Below are positions 1-11,300 of a stretch of 64,000 nt of DNA, piece after piece. This stretch comes from Takakia lepidozioides. Taxonomy: Eukaryota; Streptophyta; Takakiopsida; Takakiales; Takakiaceae. A program made the position numbers and the translations under genes. Location of the stretch: NCBI GenBank assembly GCA_030704615.1, contig CM060733.1:5022001-5086000 (forward strand), in the 5' to 3' direction. Positions within the stretch are counted from its first letter, which is position 1; each line of letters opens with the position of its first letter. The notes beneath the pieces are model-generated. The model had not been told where the DNA came from. It saw only the letters and a program-made list of their open reading frames with translations, and made no database searches.

Positions 1-379
1 ATCGCATAAGGTTGTCTGTATATAATCTCAACAGATTTGTCACTGGCATGGACCAATTTCGTGCTCTTTCAGTTCTGCACTCTCTTAGGCAATGTGTGAT
101 GGCTGAAGTCGCATCTTTACATGATTTGAGAAGATGCAGACCAATCTCCGGCCTGCATCTTCTGAAATCAACATATCTGGTGCTTATTAGGCTTGGCAAC
201 ACTTTGGCAACACTCCCTATTAGCTGGTGTGCTGAGGCCCTCTTGCAGTCGTTAGCAGCTGCATTGAGCAGTCGAAGTATTTCCTTAGGGCAATCATGTT
301 GTATTACTCATATTTGGGCAAGAAAGTTATTGGAAGTTGAGAAAAAATTGTCCATTGGTGGCTGGCAGAGAGATTGCAG
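1..379. other. Upstream part of the first gene, unresolved
   Basis: An open frame runs over about 12-383 on the + strand, but it resembles no family I know and starts without ATG. It may include a 5' exon or intron of the coiled-coil gene that follows, because the first supported exon seems to begin at a splice acceptor (gattgcag) ending at 379. The true start of that gene is probably here or beyond the window edge. Confidence 0.3.
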
Positions 380-3300
380 TTGACAATGCTGCCCTTCAAT
401 AAGAAGCGAGTGTCCGCCACAAGCAATGCCAAAAGCAGCCAAGATGTGTTGCTTCCAGAATGTTTAGATGCAGCTCCGGTCCAAGAGTTGAATTTGGAAT
501 GCACATCAGGCGAAATTACTGAGCTGACAAAGCAGGTATGTGCATTAGTTTTTCCAACATCCTTATGAATTTAGTGGAAACAAACTCAGGCTTAGGGTTG
601 CTCTGTTCACTCCACGATGAAATTGCAGAAAAGGCATGTGCACTCCTGGAAATGCTGCAACATCTTCATTGAAAGGTATGTGAACTTATGGCTGATGTAC
701 ACATGCTGTGATTTAATGGCTGGTGTCCAATGCAAATGCGTTGAGAGTATGTGTATGTGGGAGCTCAAACTTTGCACCATTTTCTTCTTACTGCTGACAA
801 GTTGCTTGTGGCCGGTTCAGGTTTTTGTTGAGGGTACTTTAGATCTTTGCAAGTAGTCTTTCTAATAAGGCTGGTGATGTGCTGCTTGTTCTCTTCATTT
901 TCAATCAATGCACCGTTGTCACTTGAAGACAGTCATTCTAAGCCAACACAGAAGGTCTCTGAAGCAGGTTGAGGCATATACAGGCCAAGTAAAAGATTTG
1001 AAGGGAAGGCTGAGCCGGTTGCAAGACCAGCTCCTCAACGAGAAGATGCATCGATCTGCTATGGAGGAACGTGCAGACACAGCCAAGAAGCATGCTGAGG
1101 GGTTGGAACATCATGCCCGGAATGCTGAAGAGCGAGTCAAAGTTGCACAACACACAGTGGAGACCACCAAGAAGCATGCTGAGGGGTTGGAACATCGTGC
1201 CCAGAATGCTGAAGAGCGAGTCAAAGTTGCACAACACACTGTGGAGACCACCAAGAATCGAACAAGGGATCTAGGAATCTTGTGTGCCTACCAGTCAGTA
1301 AAAGTGGGAGAGTTGGCCAACATGATCAACCTCTTTTTGAAGAAATTAGAGGAGCAGCGCAAAAGTCCTGGTAAACCTGCATCAGAAGTCTGCCAACATC
1401 CACTCCACAACTTGACACATCCCCAAGTTACAACTAATTGTGATGCTGTTAGTGGTGCTGCAACCTTTCAGAGTGCAACTAGCACTCAAGGGGCTGTTCA
1501 ACAGAGTAAAGGAAGCCCCGGTGTCTGTGGAGGTGTCACTCCTCAAAGTGTAAGCAAACCTGAAAGACAGCAAGCACGCATTCGATCCATCTCAACGCAG
1601 GCGGATTTTCCTCCTGGTCCAGTTGGTGATGTAAACCAAGGTCATGTTCGACCTGTCTTGACGCAGGGTGTTATACCCGCTGGTCCAGATAGCTTCTATA
1701 GTCCCAGTGAGGACAAGAGTGGTTCTCCTCCAGGAGGGATGAATTCTCATGATCCTAAGCAAATCAGTTCCCCCAAGAGTAGCCACCAGTCCTCCGGTGC
1801 TCCATCTAGACCTGCCGCCCTGAAAGGCAGTAGCAATAAAATTGTTCATGATCTTCTGAAAGGAATCAACTCCCCAAGGAGTCCCAGTTTGCAATCCCCT
1901 CATGCTCCATGTGGTGGACCTGCTGCCTTGAAAGACTGGGGCTGGAAAACTGCTCTTGATCTTCTGGGGATCAGCTCTCCCAGAAACAGTCCCAATTCCC
2001 AGTCCCCTCATAGACCTGCTGCCCTGAAACAGAGGTGCGGGAAAATTGCTGTCGATTGTCCAAAGGGAATCAGCTCCGCCAGGAGCAGTCCCAGTTGCCA
2101 ATCCCCCGGTGGTCCATTTAGACCTGCCATCCAGGAAGACAAGAGCGGGAAAATTGCTGGTATCAGCTCCCCCAGAAGCACTCCCTGTCTCCTATCCCCT
2201 CGTCCTCCATCTGGACCTACTTCCCAGAAAGATAGGGGCAGGAAAATTGCTCGCGATCCTCCAAAGGTAATAAGCTCGCCCAGACGCAGTCCAAGTCCCC
2301 AATCCCATCAGACTCCATCTAGAGCTTCCTCTACAGTTCCTGCCCTGTCTTTGCCAATCAAAAGTATACTTCGTAGCTCTCCCAGATCCACCTCTCGCTC
2401 ACCTCAGAGCAGATCAAGATCCCAATCCAAAATGTCATTTCATAGTCTTATAGGCACTCCCAAATCTAGATCACCCTCTCCTCAAAGCATTGAAGGTGAG
2501 TCTGTGTCAGGTGGAAGAAAAAGTGGTGCTCATCGACCCACCAGGGGCAGAAGTCGGACTAGGTCTTCTTCCCCTGAAGTGAGGGGCAGAAACAATCGTC
2601 AAACCCCCTCTCATCAAGGCAGGGGTCATGAAATTGTCTTGTATCAATGTTCAAGGGATTCTCCAAAGTCTCCATTGAGATCTCTGTCTCCTGAAGGCAC
2701 AGGTGCTGAACTTGTGTTGTATAAAAGTAAAGTAATAGTTGACTCTCCCATATCTAGTCCTCCCACTCCGTCCCAATCTCCAAGTTCTCAAGTTGCAGGT
2801 CATGAACTCGTAGTGTATGGTCTGAAACCTGTCAAGGGTCTTCCCTCTGGAACATCCTCCCCTCAAGGCAAGGATGGTTCACCAAGCAGTGTGGCCATTT
2901 TGCCTCGATTTGAAAATGAGTTGCAGATGGTCTTGTATCCTTGCTCAGATCAAATTGAACACCCACCAAGAGGTCTTGTTTCTCAACTTGAGAATGTTTC
3001 TGCTGGGGACGGGAACTGTTCAGACTCCAAGCGCATGAGAGTTTCCTCTCCAAGTAGTCCTGGTTCTCAAGCAGCTGAAATCAATATGCTCTTGGCAGAA
3101 AGTCTTTCACATTGGAATAAAACCATTCCACAGCCCAATGCTTCTGCTCTAGAGGTTGCTAGTGCAGTTTCTCGAATTAGAGGAGGTGGTCTTTGGGAAA
3201 ACGTGAAAGACGGCCATGGTGGTGCAAACGCACCAGTTTCAGTAAAGCTGAGATTGAATCCTGTACAGGAGACATTTTTCCAGGAGGTTGAAGGCAAATC

Positions 3301-3835
3301 GGTATTAGAACTGCGGGCGGAGGAACTGAGTAGGAGTTGCACACACCAGGCTAGAAAATTGGCAGAGGTAGCACACCAGTTGAAAATGTTTCCGGTTAGG
3401 CTGGAAGAGCAGCTTAGGCGCTGGGCCGCACTGGAAGCCAAGCACAAATATGAGGATACTCCGCAAGCGAAGGCTCTGGAACAGGTATGTGAGGATGGGG
3501 AAGTTATTTCACCAAGGTCAGGTGATGAGGATACAGATACTACGAGGTCAGTTGGGCAAAGTTCTCCTGCAAAGTACATACTTGCACTTGCAGATCAGCA
3601 CAAGTTTGCCAAAGGATTGAAAGCTGTTACAGATGCAAAGTCAACATTTTTAAGGATGAGGCTTAAAAAGCTAGAGTCGACGTGCAAGTCAATGGGTGAA
3701 ATGGAACATCCACTGGAAGATGAGGTAGCAGTCTGGAGGTTCGGTTCAAGAGTGTTAGTGCAGGCTATCTTGTTTTGCGTTGGCATCAGTAGCTTTCTGG
3801 TCAGATTGACCCCCTTTGTAGCACCTCCAACTTGA
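380..3835 (+). CDS. Coiled-coil, Ser/Pro/Arg-rich tail-anchored protein (5' partial)
   Basis: I see two joined exons: 380-535, ending ELTKQ at a gtatgt donor, and 968-3835, starting VEAYTGQ after gaagcag, both in phase 0. A short unseen exon between them cannot be excluded. The protein starts with a coiled coil (about residues 45-160) containing a perfectly phased 28-residue duplication. A long low-complexity region follows, rich in SPRS, PSPQS and SRSRS motifs, like SR proteins. Then comes a second helical region (ELRAEELSRSCTHQARKLAE), and finally a hydrophobic C-terminal segment (VLVQAILFCVGISSFLVRL) that predicts tail anchoring in a membrane. The start, the KQ/V splice junction and the WRFG-plus-hydrophobic tail match the gene at 10028-11300, so the two are paralogues. 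Molecular function is not recognised; a nuclear-envelope or Golgi coiled-coil role would be speculation. Confidence 0.6.
1085..1252 (+). repeat. 84-bp in-frame tandem duplication
   Basis: Two adjacent 84-bp copies (1085-1168 and 1169-1252) differ at only a few bases. Each encodes the 28-residue unit starting KKHAEGLEH and ending HTVETT. The length is a multiple of the heptad (4 x 7), so the duplication lengthens the coiled coil without breaking its register. Confidence 0.9.
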
Positions 3836-4479
3836 TCCTTTACTGTGGCTGGCTCTTCTTTCAAGGTTGTCAGCTCCTGTTGTTTGACTGCACATTAAAA
3901 GGCTGCTCTGGTTACTAAGAGGCTGTGAAAAGTGGATCCCCCTCATAGTCTCTATGTATCAGTCTTGTAGGAGTGAACTTTGACCGAAATCGGTTGACCA
4001 CCGAAGGTTAAGCTCATGAGAGTCTAGCAGTTGATGCCATATGATCACAGTTTTGTTTCTATGATTTGTTAAACGTGTGGACATAGGTAATGAGATCTCA
4101 TCTGTCTGCCTGTCTCCATGTATACGTAGTAATTTTGTGTCAAGTGCAGTGCAATTGAGAGTAATGCGCTTAAAACCTACGAGTAGTGTGCTTCTGTATT
4201 CCTGAAGACATTGGTGATGGACATATGGATGACTCGTTAAGGTCTCACTTTATCCTATTATCTCCTCGTGGACTAGCAGGAAGGTGCTAGTCCTTCAGCA
4301 AGAATCACACCAATTACACATTTATTAACCGCGTCCATATTTTGGGATGTGTGAATGAGAGTTGAACACTTGCCCTCGGCACCATAAGCTGAGACCTGTG
4401 CGGATCCTGTTGCAGTACTACTGCTCATCTTGAGAGTGGCTAATGAAACAGCTGCATAGCATGGATTGAGCACACTTGA
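3836..4479. other. Non-coding interval, probable 3' UTR and spacer
   Basis: This stretch follows the TGA of the coiled-coil gene. It contains no supportable reading frame or RNA gene. The right part, from about 4263, may already be untranslated 3' sequence of the LINE that is read leftward from 9.3 kb. Confidence 0.4.
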
Positions 4480-4501
4480 GTGCAGGGTCTAGAGAATGTA
4501 C

Positions 4502-6840
4502 TCATAAGACGTTGTTTGCCGTAGCCTTGTGGCCATTGACCCCGTGCCCAGTTTGAGTGGAACACAAAGGGTCAGAACCTACCTCTGTCAGGGGCTGATG
4601 TCGGTAGTAAGACTTACCTTGAAATAAACAACTGATCCGGGTTTTCCAGATATCCTCTAGAAATCCCTTCACACAAGCATCAATCTGCTGTGTGTGGTTT
4701 GCCCAATAACTAGGCCCCAAAAGGGCCTGGGCTTTTGGCTCAGCCTTGAGACTTTCAAAGTTGGTAAACAGAGGTACAGGCACAATTCCCTTGATAGATT
4801 TGAGGAGAGTGTCTCTCTGGTGAGAGAACCCCGGACAGTGAGTCAGAAAATGAATATTGTCTTCAGGTTGCCCACACAACAGGCAATTGGACTCTCCCTT
4901 TCCTCTCTGCTTCTGTTTGCTGTTCAAAGGTAGGCTTCCCGCCCCGAGTTTAAATTTCAGTCTAGTGCTGAGAGTGGGTAGACCCTTGAGGTCATCCATG
5001 ATGTCCTCCCCCATGTCACAGACTGGAACAAGTTCAGGGAAGTTTTCTGCCTAACTTCATTTTCATCAGACAATTTCCTGGCAACAGTCATGGCTTTGGA
5101 CACTAATGCCTCTAAGTCAGATTTATCCAGCAGGGTCAAGACTCGCGGATTAAGATTCAGATCTTTGAGATCTCTTCTACTCTCTTCTGCCAGGACTTAG
5201 CCTGTTTGACAGGGCGGTCCTGTTTCCAAGATATAGAGTCGATCAACTTAGGATATCTGGTGTTGGACATATGTTGCAGCTGACCCCACCATCTAACCTT
5301 GAATTCATCTCGTCGGGAGCTTAAGGACCGGATGCCAAACTCACCCCGAACAGCCACATTGGCTGTTTTGGAGCAATGCTGACATGCACTCCTTAAGCAC
5401 TCCCACTTGAATGGATTCTAAGGACTTAGCCTGGTTGGAGTTATCAACCCATATTGCAGATCCGTACTCCAAGGCAGGTCTAATAACGCGACAAAGCATG
5501 GTTTTCTTAACCTCAGAGTTGACCCCTCTGCAGTGGAAAAATTTAGTGAGACCCAGCGCTTTGCCCTTGCCAGTTTGAACAACTTTCCGAATATGTGCAT
5601 CCCAATTACAGTTGGAGGAAAACTGAACGCCCAGGTAAGTGTAGGAAGGGAGGACCGGAATCTCTTGGCTACCCCACTGCCACTTGAGATCCTCCCTCTC
5701 CTCTGTGGTTGAATGCCACCACTGCACATTTACTGACGTTAGCCTCTAGCCCTCAAAGATCAAAGTATCTCTTCGCGCAATCAATCAACTCCTGGAGGTT
5801 GGAAGGAGTCTCCCCTATGCCTGCGAAGTCATCCGCAAACATAAGGGCTGGTATGGTGGTATCAACCACCCTTAACCCAAATCCCTCACTTTCCTCATCC
5901 TCGAGGAGTTGATTGATGAAAACATTGAAGAGCAGAGGGGAGAGAGTACATCCTTGAGCTACACCTTGGTCTATGTCAAAGAAGTTGGACTTCTGTCCAT
6001 TAACAGTGACACAGCTTTTGGTGTGAGCATACAAGTTATGGACAACTCTCCACACCTTTCCCTTGATCCCACAAGACCAGAGGCGGAGCCATAGACCATC
6101 TCTCCACACTGTGTCATAAGCTTTTTTGACATCCAAGAAAAAAACATAAGTGGGTTTCCCTTCTTTTTCCTTCCCTGGATAATCTGGCTTAGAGTGAAGA
6201 TATGGTCCACACAGCCCCTGTTTCGCCGAAAGCCAGCTTGGCCTTCATGGAAACAACCTCTAGATTCCAGATCAACCTCGAGACGAGTACTTATAACTCT
6301 GCAAAATATCTTGCCAACAGCATTGAGGAGCGTGATGCCACGGTAGTTCCCCGGTTCTTCTCTGTCACCCTTCTTGTATAGATTGACAATGACCCCCTTT
6401 CGCCAGCGAAAGGGGATCATTTCAGTCTTCCAGATAAGGTTAAAGAGGAGGAAGGGCCTCTTACATGGGGTCGCCACCGTGCTTGATAAGCTCGTTGACT
6501 ATGCCATCAGGTCCACCTGCTTTATATCCATTTAAATGTTCAATTGCTTCCACAATCTCAGAAGAACTAATGGGAGCGTTGTACGCCTTTGAAATATACT
6601 CCAGTTCATCAGGGCTGTTTTGAATCATAGGAACCAACTGTGTCCTTCCATTCATCAGAGGATCCCTCACTGTTAGACCTAGAAGTTCTGCCAAGGATAC
6701 TGTAGTGGGTTTCAAAGGTTTTGACAATGTCAACCGATAAAGTCACCACTGCACCCTTAGTAGTCTTCAGCGCTTGTACTTGCTGACAGCTTTTTGGCTT
6801 GTACAAATGTTGAAGGGCCAACCAGAATCTCGTCATTACT
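4502..6840 (-). pseudogene. LINE reverse transcriptase and C-terminal zinc-knuckle region, frameshifted
   Basis: Going leftward from 6840, RT blocks are clear. They include GYKAGGPDGI (fingers), the block KGVIVNLYKKGDREEPGNYR followed by GITLLN, the GQAGFRRNRG block, the DVKKAYDTVWR block with the first catalytic Asp, QGVAQGCTLSPLLFN, and FADDFAG with the catalytic FADD motif near 5840. After a frameshift come the thumb block LPSYTYLGVQFSSN and, at about 4860-4900, a CCHC-type motif CLLCGQPEDNIHFLTHC. At least five frames are needed to read it. The enzyme would reverse-transcribe its own RNA at a nicked target; this copy cannot make it. Confidence 0.9.
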
Positions 6841-6953
6841 ACCATGGTGGTTTGAGTTTATTTCACTGTATAACTTGACCCAGTATAATTTCTTCTGAGA
6901 CCTTACAAGCTGATTGATATCTTTACGGATCTGGTAGTACCTCGCCCACAATT

Positions 6954-7063
6954 TTTTTTTAAATAATAATAAAGGGGATGAAGCCCATTTATTTTATTCA
7001 ACGTGGGGAAAAAATAAACCCTTGTGGGGCCATGAAGCATGCACACCAGACGGTGAGGGACGA
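6954..7063 (-). mobile_element. 110-bp retro-insertion (SINE or truncated L1 tail) with 8-bp target duplication
   Basis: The segment is flanked by CCACAATT at 6946-6953 and again at 7064-7071. On the minus strand it ends in a poly(A)-like run. It contains the blocks GTTTATTTTTTCC and CATCCCCTTTATTATTATTT, which recur at the 3' end of the L1 at 14.6 kb and at 44.5 kb. It interrupts the LINE between the endonuclease and RT domains. Confidence 0.75.
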
Positions 7064-7561
7064 CCACAATTCTTTGTTGGTTTTCAAATTGCAGCACTCT
7101 TTATAGAGGACTCGTCTCTCAGCTATCTTGAGTTTAATCTCATTGCTCCAACAGCTCTACTGCAGACAATTAGTTTCCTCCCAATGATCTTGTCAGCCAC
7201 AGAGGAGACGATACTTCCCAAGAATCCACTGCTCTTTCGACTTCATTTCTTGCATTGTTAGAGCGAGACTGAAGGTCTTGGAGGGAGTGGACAAAATGAG
7301 GGAGAGCCACAAGGCCTGGACATACTCAGCCTTGACCTCTTCATTATGGAATTTTTCTATGCGCCACTTCCGAATCGAACGTTTCACAGATCTCTTGGTG
7401 TTGGGAAAACACCTTTTGATCTCAGTCCAAACCAGGAAGTGGTTAGAGGTACCAATATCAGTTCTGTCGATCAACACATTGGCACTCTGGGGAAACAAAT
7501 TTTTGTGTGTTATGATATAATCCACAATGGTACGTTCCCCAGTTTGGGTTTTCTCACGAGT

Positions 7562-8215
7562 CTACTGCACTTGGTCACCTTTTGTCCTATTATTCAAGGT
7601 CAAAAGCTGAAGCTCTTCCAGACAGTTAATTAATCGTCTACCATTAGAATTCAGCTCGTCCTCACCAAAAGGCCCAATGATATCATCCTGATGGAGACCT
7701 TTGCCCACCCGGGCATTGAAGTCACCCAATAAAACCACCTGACCTTTGGCAAGGAATGAAGCACAGTCCAGCTTTACATCTTCGAAGGCTTTGTCAGCGT
7801 CAGCACTAAGGGTCCCTCTGTGGGCATGTAAACACAACCCACAAAGAGGTCCTTCGTACTCACGCCGCCCTTCAGTTTCAGTTTTAGCCTGATACTGTGC
7901 TCATACCTCAAACCCTTGTTGATAATTTCACAATTGTCAAACAAGAGATCACGGACAAAGAATCCAACCCCTTTTTGACCGTGTTTGGCAGAGGCTGCCT
8001 TGAGAGTACACATCTTACCCATCCATTTATAACCATTGACATCTCCAACCAATTATCCGGTGTTTCCCATGTCTCTTGCCCAGCACAGATGTGAATGTCA
8101 TTAGCCCGAAGAACTTGTCCCACTTCGAGTTGTTTCCTTTGGTTAGTCAGCCCTGAGAAGTTGAAAGTTCCAGCCGCAAGCCAGCCCTTTGCATGTGAAT
8201 TGTTTGTCGTCTAGG
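7562..8215 (-). pseudogene. LINE endonuclease domain (EEP/APE-like), frameshifted
   Basis: The domain starts near FNFSGLTNQRKQLEVGQVL and continues with the QETWE block, where the Glu corresponds to the metal-binding Glu of APE-type endonucleases. Later blocks include KGVGFFVRDLL and VVLLGDFNARVG, the typical GDFN signature. Two frameshifts (near 7800 and 8050) break it. In the family this domain nicks the target DNA to prime reverse transcription. A downstream piece (7193-7525) holds the end of the domain, including the GTSNHFLVW block. Confidence 0.85.
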
Positions 8216-8960
8216 TAGCTTATGATTGCTCCTGGATGGCCAACCGTTCTGCAAAGGGGGGACAGTTACCCCGTGTGTAGATTTTGCTGGTCTTGTGTAA
8301 ACTTTGAGGATTGGTAAACCATTCAGAGTACCAAATCCTTCAGTTACACAACGTTCAGGCTCCGCACACTTAGGGACAGATTGTCCGTCTGATTGCTTGG
8401 GGACAATTACCCCGTGTATAGATTTTTGCTGGTCTTGTGTAAACTTTGAGCATTCGTAAACCATTCAGAGTACCAAATCCTTCAGATACACGACGTTCAG
8501 GTTCTGTATACTTAGGGGCAGATTGCTCGTCTGGCTGCTTGGGTTCAACCTCATCCAGAGCATCAAACCGATTAGAAACTCTCAAGTTGAAGTCCCTGCC
8601 CTTGGTTGTCTTCCTAGAGCGCCCCATTGAATCACCAATGTCTAAGACCGCTCTCCAGCCAGTCAAGGGACGAAATTCTTTGAGATTGAATTGATGTGAG
8701 ATTCTATTTTAAGCATTTTTGGGCATTGCAACCTTCAAAGTACCCCTGTTATCAAGTCTCGAGATGGAACCATTAGCCATGAAATCCAAGCCTAAGCTAG
8801 AGCATGTAGTTTTAAAGGACACATCGTCCATCCTGGGATTCACCCCAAAAACTACACATGAAGCCCTAGATTTGGCATAAGTAACCAATTCCCAGGAATC
8901 ACCCTGGGGAGTGTTGTTGTTGATAAGAGGTAAAGTATTGATTGATTTCGCAGGCTATAA
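8215..8960 (-). pseudogene. LINE ORF1-like region
   Basis: Broken frames read leftward from about 8940 (blocks GDSWELVTYAKSRA, LGLDFMANGSISRLDNRGTL, GWRAVLDIGDSMGRSRK) lie directly upstream of the endonuclease, where LINEs encode their RNA-binding ORF1 product. I see no RRM or zinc knuckle, so the assignment rests on position. It contains a 141-bp tandem duplication. Confidence 0.45.
8258..8540. repeat. Tandem duplication of about 141 bp
   Basis: Two adjacent copies start near 8258 and 8399. Each contains the shared stretch aaaccattcagagtaccaaa and encodes, on the minus strand, a segment around EGFGTLNGL and LKVYTRPAK. The copies have diverged by roughly one base in ten, so the duplication is old. 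One copy has gained a base, shifting the frame. Confidence 0.8.
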
Positions 8961-9299
8961 GTTTAAGCACAAGGACCAACCCTAGCCCAAGTGCTGAGTA
9001 TGCTAGACAGAGCATACGACTGCCCAATTTGGGCGGAGGGGCTGCCCCCAGGCGGTAGGGTTCCGCTTCTTACCATTCAGAGATCACCACTCCAAAGGAG
9101 CTGCAGGGAGTGGCCCGTGTAGGTCTAAAGAGGGAAAGGCCCCAAACTTTCCAACTAAATCCAATGCACTACCTTACCTGGAGCAAAGCGCTTCAGGTGA
9201 AAACAAACAAAGACACGAGGTCACAAGGTCTAGAGAATGGAAGATGAAGTCCCACACCCACCCAAGGCCATGCAGCCATACACACCTTGATCTAAGTAG

Positions 9300-10027
9300 G
9301 TGAAGAAATAAAATCTTGGTCCATCACCTTGGATGGTCAAGAGCTTACTCTAAAGTGTATGGATATAGTGTTCCATGCCAAGTTTTATGTATGCATGCAG
9401 AGGTCTGTGATCAAAACTCTTTGAGCTGATAAATCAGCAATCTTTTCTTTCAAGTTAGATGGGCTTTTAAGTGCTTGCTTGTCATGTACTTGTTATTGCG
9501 TGCTTGCGAACATGCAGGAGTGCCAGTCTTGGGATAATTATTTGCCTGAACAACAAAGAAGAGTTTCTCTACAGTATTGAGATACTCTTGCGCCTAAACA
9601 GTACCAAATCTCAGTTTTAGATTAAGTCCTTATCATTCATTCCGAGCTTATTTTGGTTCCAGTCTGACAAGTAACATTGCAGAGTAATATCAGTTTCATG
9701 GGAATGGAGTGACACTGCACAGCTGCTGATGAGAAGGCCACCCCAAGGGCGAATGCGACTCACTCGTTGGGAGGTGGGTGTTCGATTCATGCGAATTCAC
9801 TGAAAGTACTTGAAAAAACAATGATCAGCATATCCTTTCTACATGTTACAAAGGATTTCAACCCATGACCCTCTGGGGGAGTAGCAACCCAGTCGCTCCT
9901 GTATCAATGACATTGACCTTGGGGTTTGCGCACAATGATGAATTGGAAGTTGGAAAAATACCAGAAAAGAGTTTGTTTTGATGCATGTGGCAAAAGCTAG
10001 GCTTAACACTACTCTTGGATACCTGGT
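9300..10027. other. Intergenic, with SINE-like pieces
   Basis: No coding region is visible. On the minus strand at about 9905-9845 there is a tRNA-like stretch with an A-box-like segment (gactgggttgctactcc) and a B-box-like ggttgaaatcc. On the plus strand near 9768 the piece gtgttcgattc could be a second decayed B box. These suggest old tRNA-derived SINE heads but no complete element. Confidence 0.35.
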
Positions 10028-11300
10028 TTAAGTGGGAAGAAGGGTGCTGACAATCTCCGGATCCCTACCAAAAACAACACACACTGCAAGGCATATCAAT
10101 GCAGCTTGGACCACTGTAAGAAGCCCGTATCTCCACGCCGATTCTCGATGCTGACAAACCTTTTGAAAAGTCTTAACTGAGTCACACATCACCTCTAGCT
10201 GTTTCACCTGCATCCCCCCGAGTGTTTAGATGACATTTTCATTCCCCTTTCTTGCCAATGCCTTGACACTTATAAGAGGTTCTTATATGGCAAGAGGTAG
10301 AGAAGAGAGACTGATAGTGAAAGGCAACATTGAATACTCAAATGGACTCCTTCCTCAGATTGGGGTTCTTATTTATGAGTTGGAGAGAAAATTCTCCATA
10401 CATGGTGACGGACCTGCGCCTTCAAGGATTCAATGCGGCCTTCAGCCACGCCGCGCCAGCGCTTGGCCTCACGTAGCTGGCTGACAAGCTGATACTCTTG
10501 GGGGTCCAGCATCCCGCTCATTGTACCTTTCTCTCTATTACTCCCTTGTGTGTATCCCTGTGCGACTGTCTCACTTAAGACAGCCAGGCGTGCACCAAAC
10601 TTGGCCCGCTCCTGCTGCTCTCCGTCCAGTTTTGCCCGCAGCTCCGCTCTGTGCCTATGCTCGTGAAGAGACAATGCAGAATCATACAAAGTACGAGCAT
10701 CAATGTTATGGGAAAGGTATGTACACTCCATTGAAGCTTTCCAAACGTGACATGTATAGAAGCGCATGGGCAACCAGTTAGTACCTTTGTGCTTCTATCA
10801 ACTCGTGTGACAAGTTCTCCCGCAAATCGTGTGCTTGTTGCTCTGCACATATCCGTCTGTCCTCCTCGAGCTGCAAACTTTGTTGCATGGAGTCCAGCCG
10901 CTCCCTCAACTCCATCACTTGGTTGGCATACAGGTCCACCTGCATCCGTGCCGAAGCTGCAGCCAGTGAGTATGCAGCAAACCCGAGTATGAGTACAGGG
11001 CTCCTAGCCAAAACATAGCCTCCACTTCACTCTATACTATCGTCTCTATCTCAAAATTAGAGTGGAAAGAACACTAACTTGCTTGATTAGCTCATCCGGT
11101 GTCCGCATACTAGGAGTGTCTGGAGATCTTGGTTGCTTGTCCTTCTGTGCCCAGTGTGCCCGACCAGTTGGCCCCTGCCTTATCGTGTTGTTCTGGAAGT
11201 TGTTTTCTGGGAAGCCTAAGCTATTAACCTTAAATCCCACCTCCGATACCAGACTTTGCACTCCCATGTTTTCGTCCCTTGCACCTGGCAGGCGCAGTAC
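10028..11300 (-). CDS. Coiled-coil tail-anchored protein, paralogue of the gene at 0.4-3.8 kb
   Basis: Exons on the minus strand, 5' to 3': 11300-11079 (VLRLPGARDENMG to DELIKQ, phase 0), 10939-10785 (VDLYANQVMELRERLDSM), a third exon ending at 10414 (EGRIESLKAQ; its acceptor, near 10700, is uncertain), and 10207-10028 (VKQLEVMCDSVKTFQ to the stop). The middle exons are heptad-rich coiled coil. The C-terminus has WRYGLLTVVQAALICLAVCV, a single membrane span close to the end, so the protein is predicted to be tail-anchored. The junction KQ/V and the WR-aromatic-G membrane tail match the other gene, but the long SR-rich middle is missing here. The 5' start is not resolved and function is unknown. 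Confidence 0.6.

Larger units (their letters stand above)
4480..9300 (-). mobile_element. Degenerate non-LTR retrotransposon (LINE-1copyA family of this window)
   Basis: Read leftward, the order is an ORF1-like region (about 8960-8215), an endonuclease/exonuclease/phosphatase-type endonuclease (about 8215-7560), a reverse transcriptase (about 6840-5750), a thumb/connection region, and a zinc-knuckle tail (about 4850). Frames change many times, so it is inactive. The RT sequence is unlike the plant L1 at 14.6-28 kb, so it is a separate lineage. The 5' limit is approximate: non-coding sequence with a 5'-UTR look extends to about 9300. Fragments of the same family recur at 21296-21590, 33280-33360 and 42480-42600. 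Confidence 0.85.

Noticed and set aside
1592-2101. Long minus-strand open frame opposite the SR-rich gene
   Set aside because: It is the complement of the Ser/Pro-rich repeats. Low-complexity coding on the plus strand produces such shadows, and it has no family similarity.
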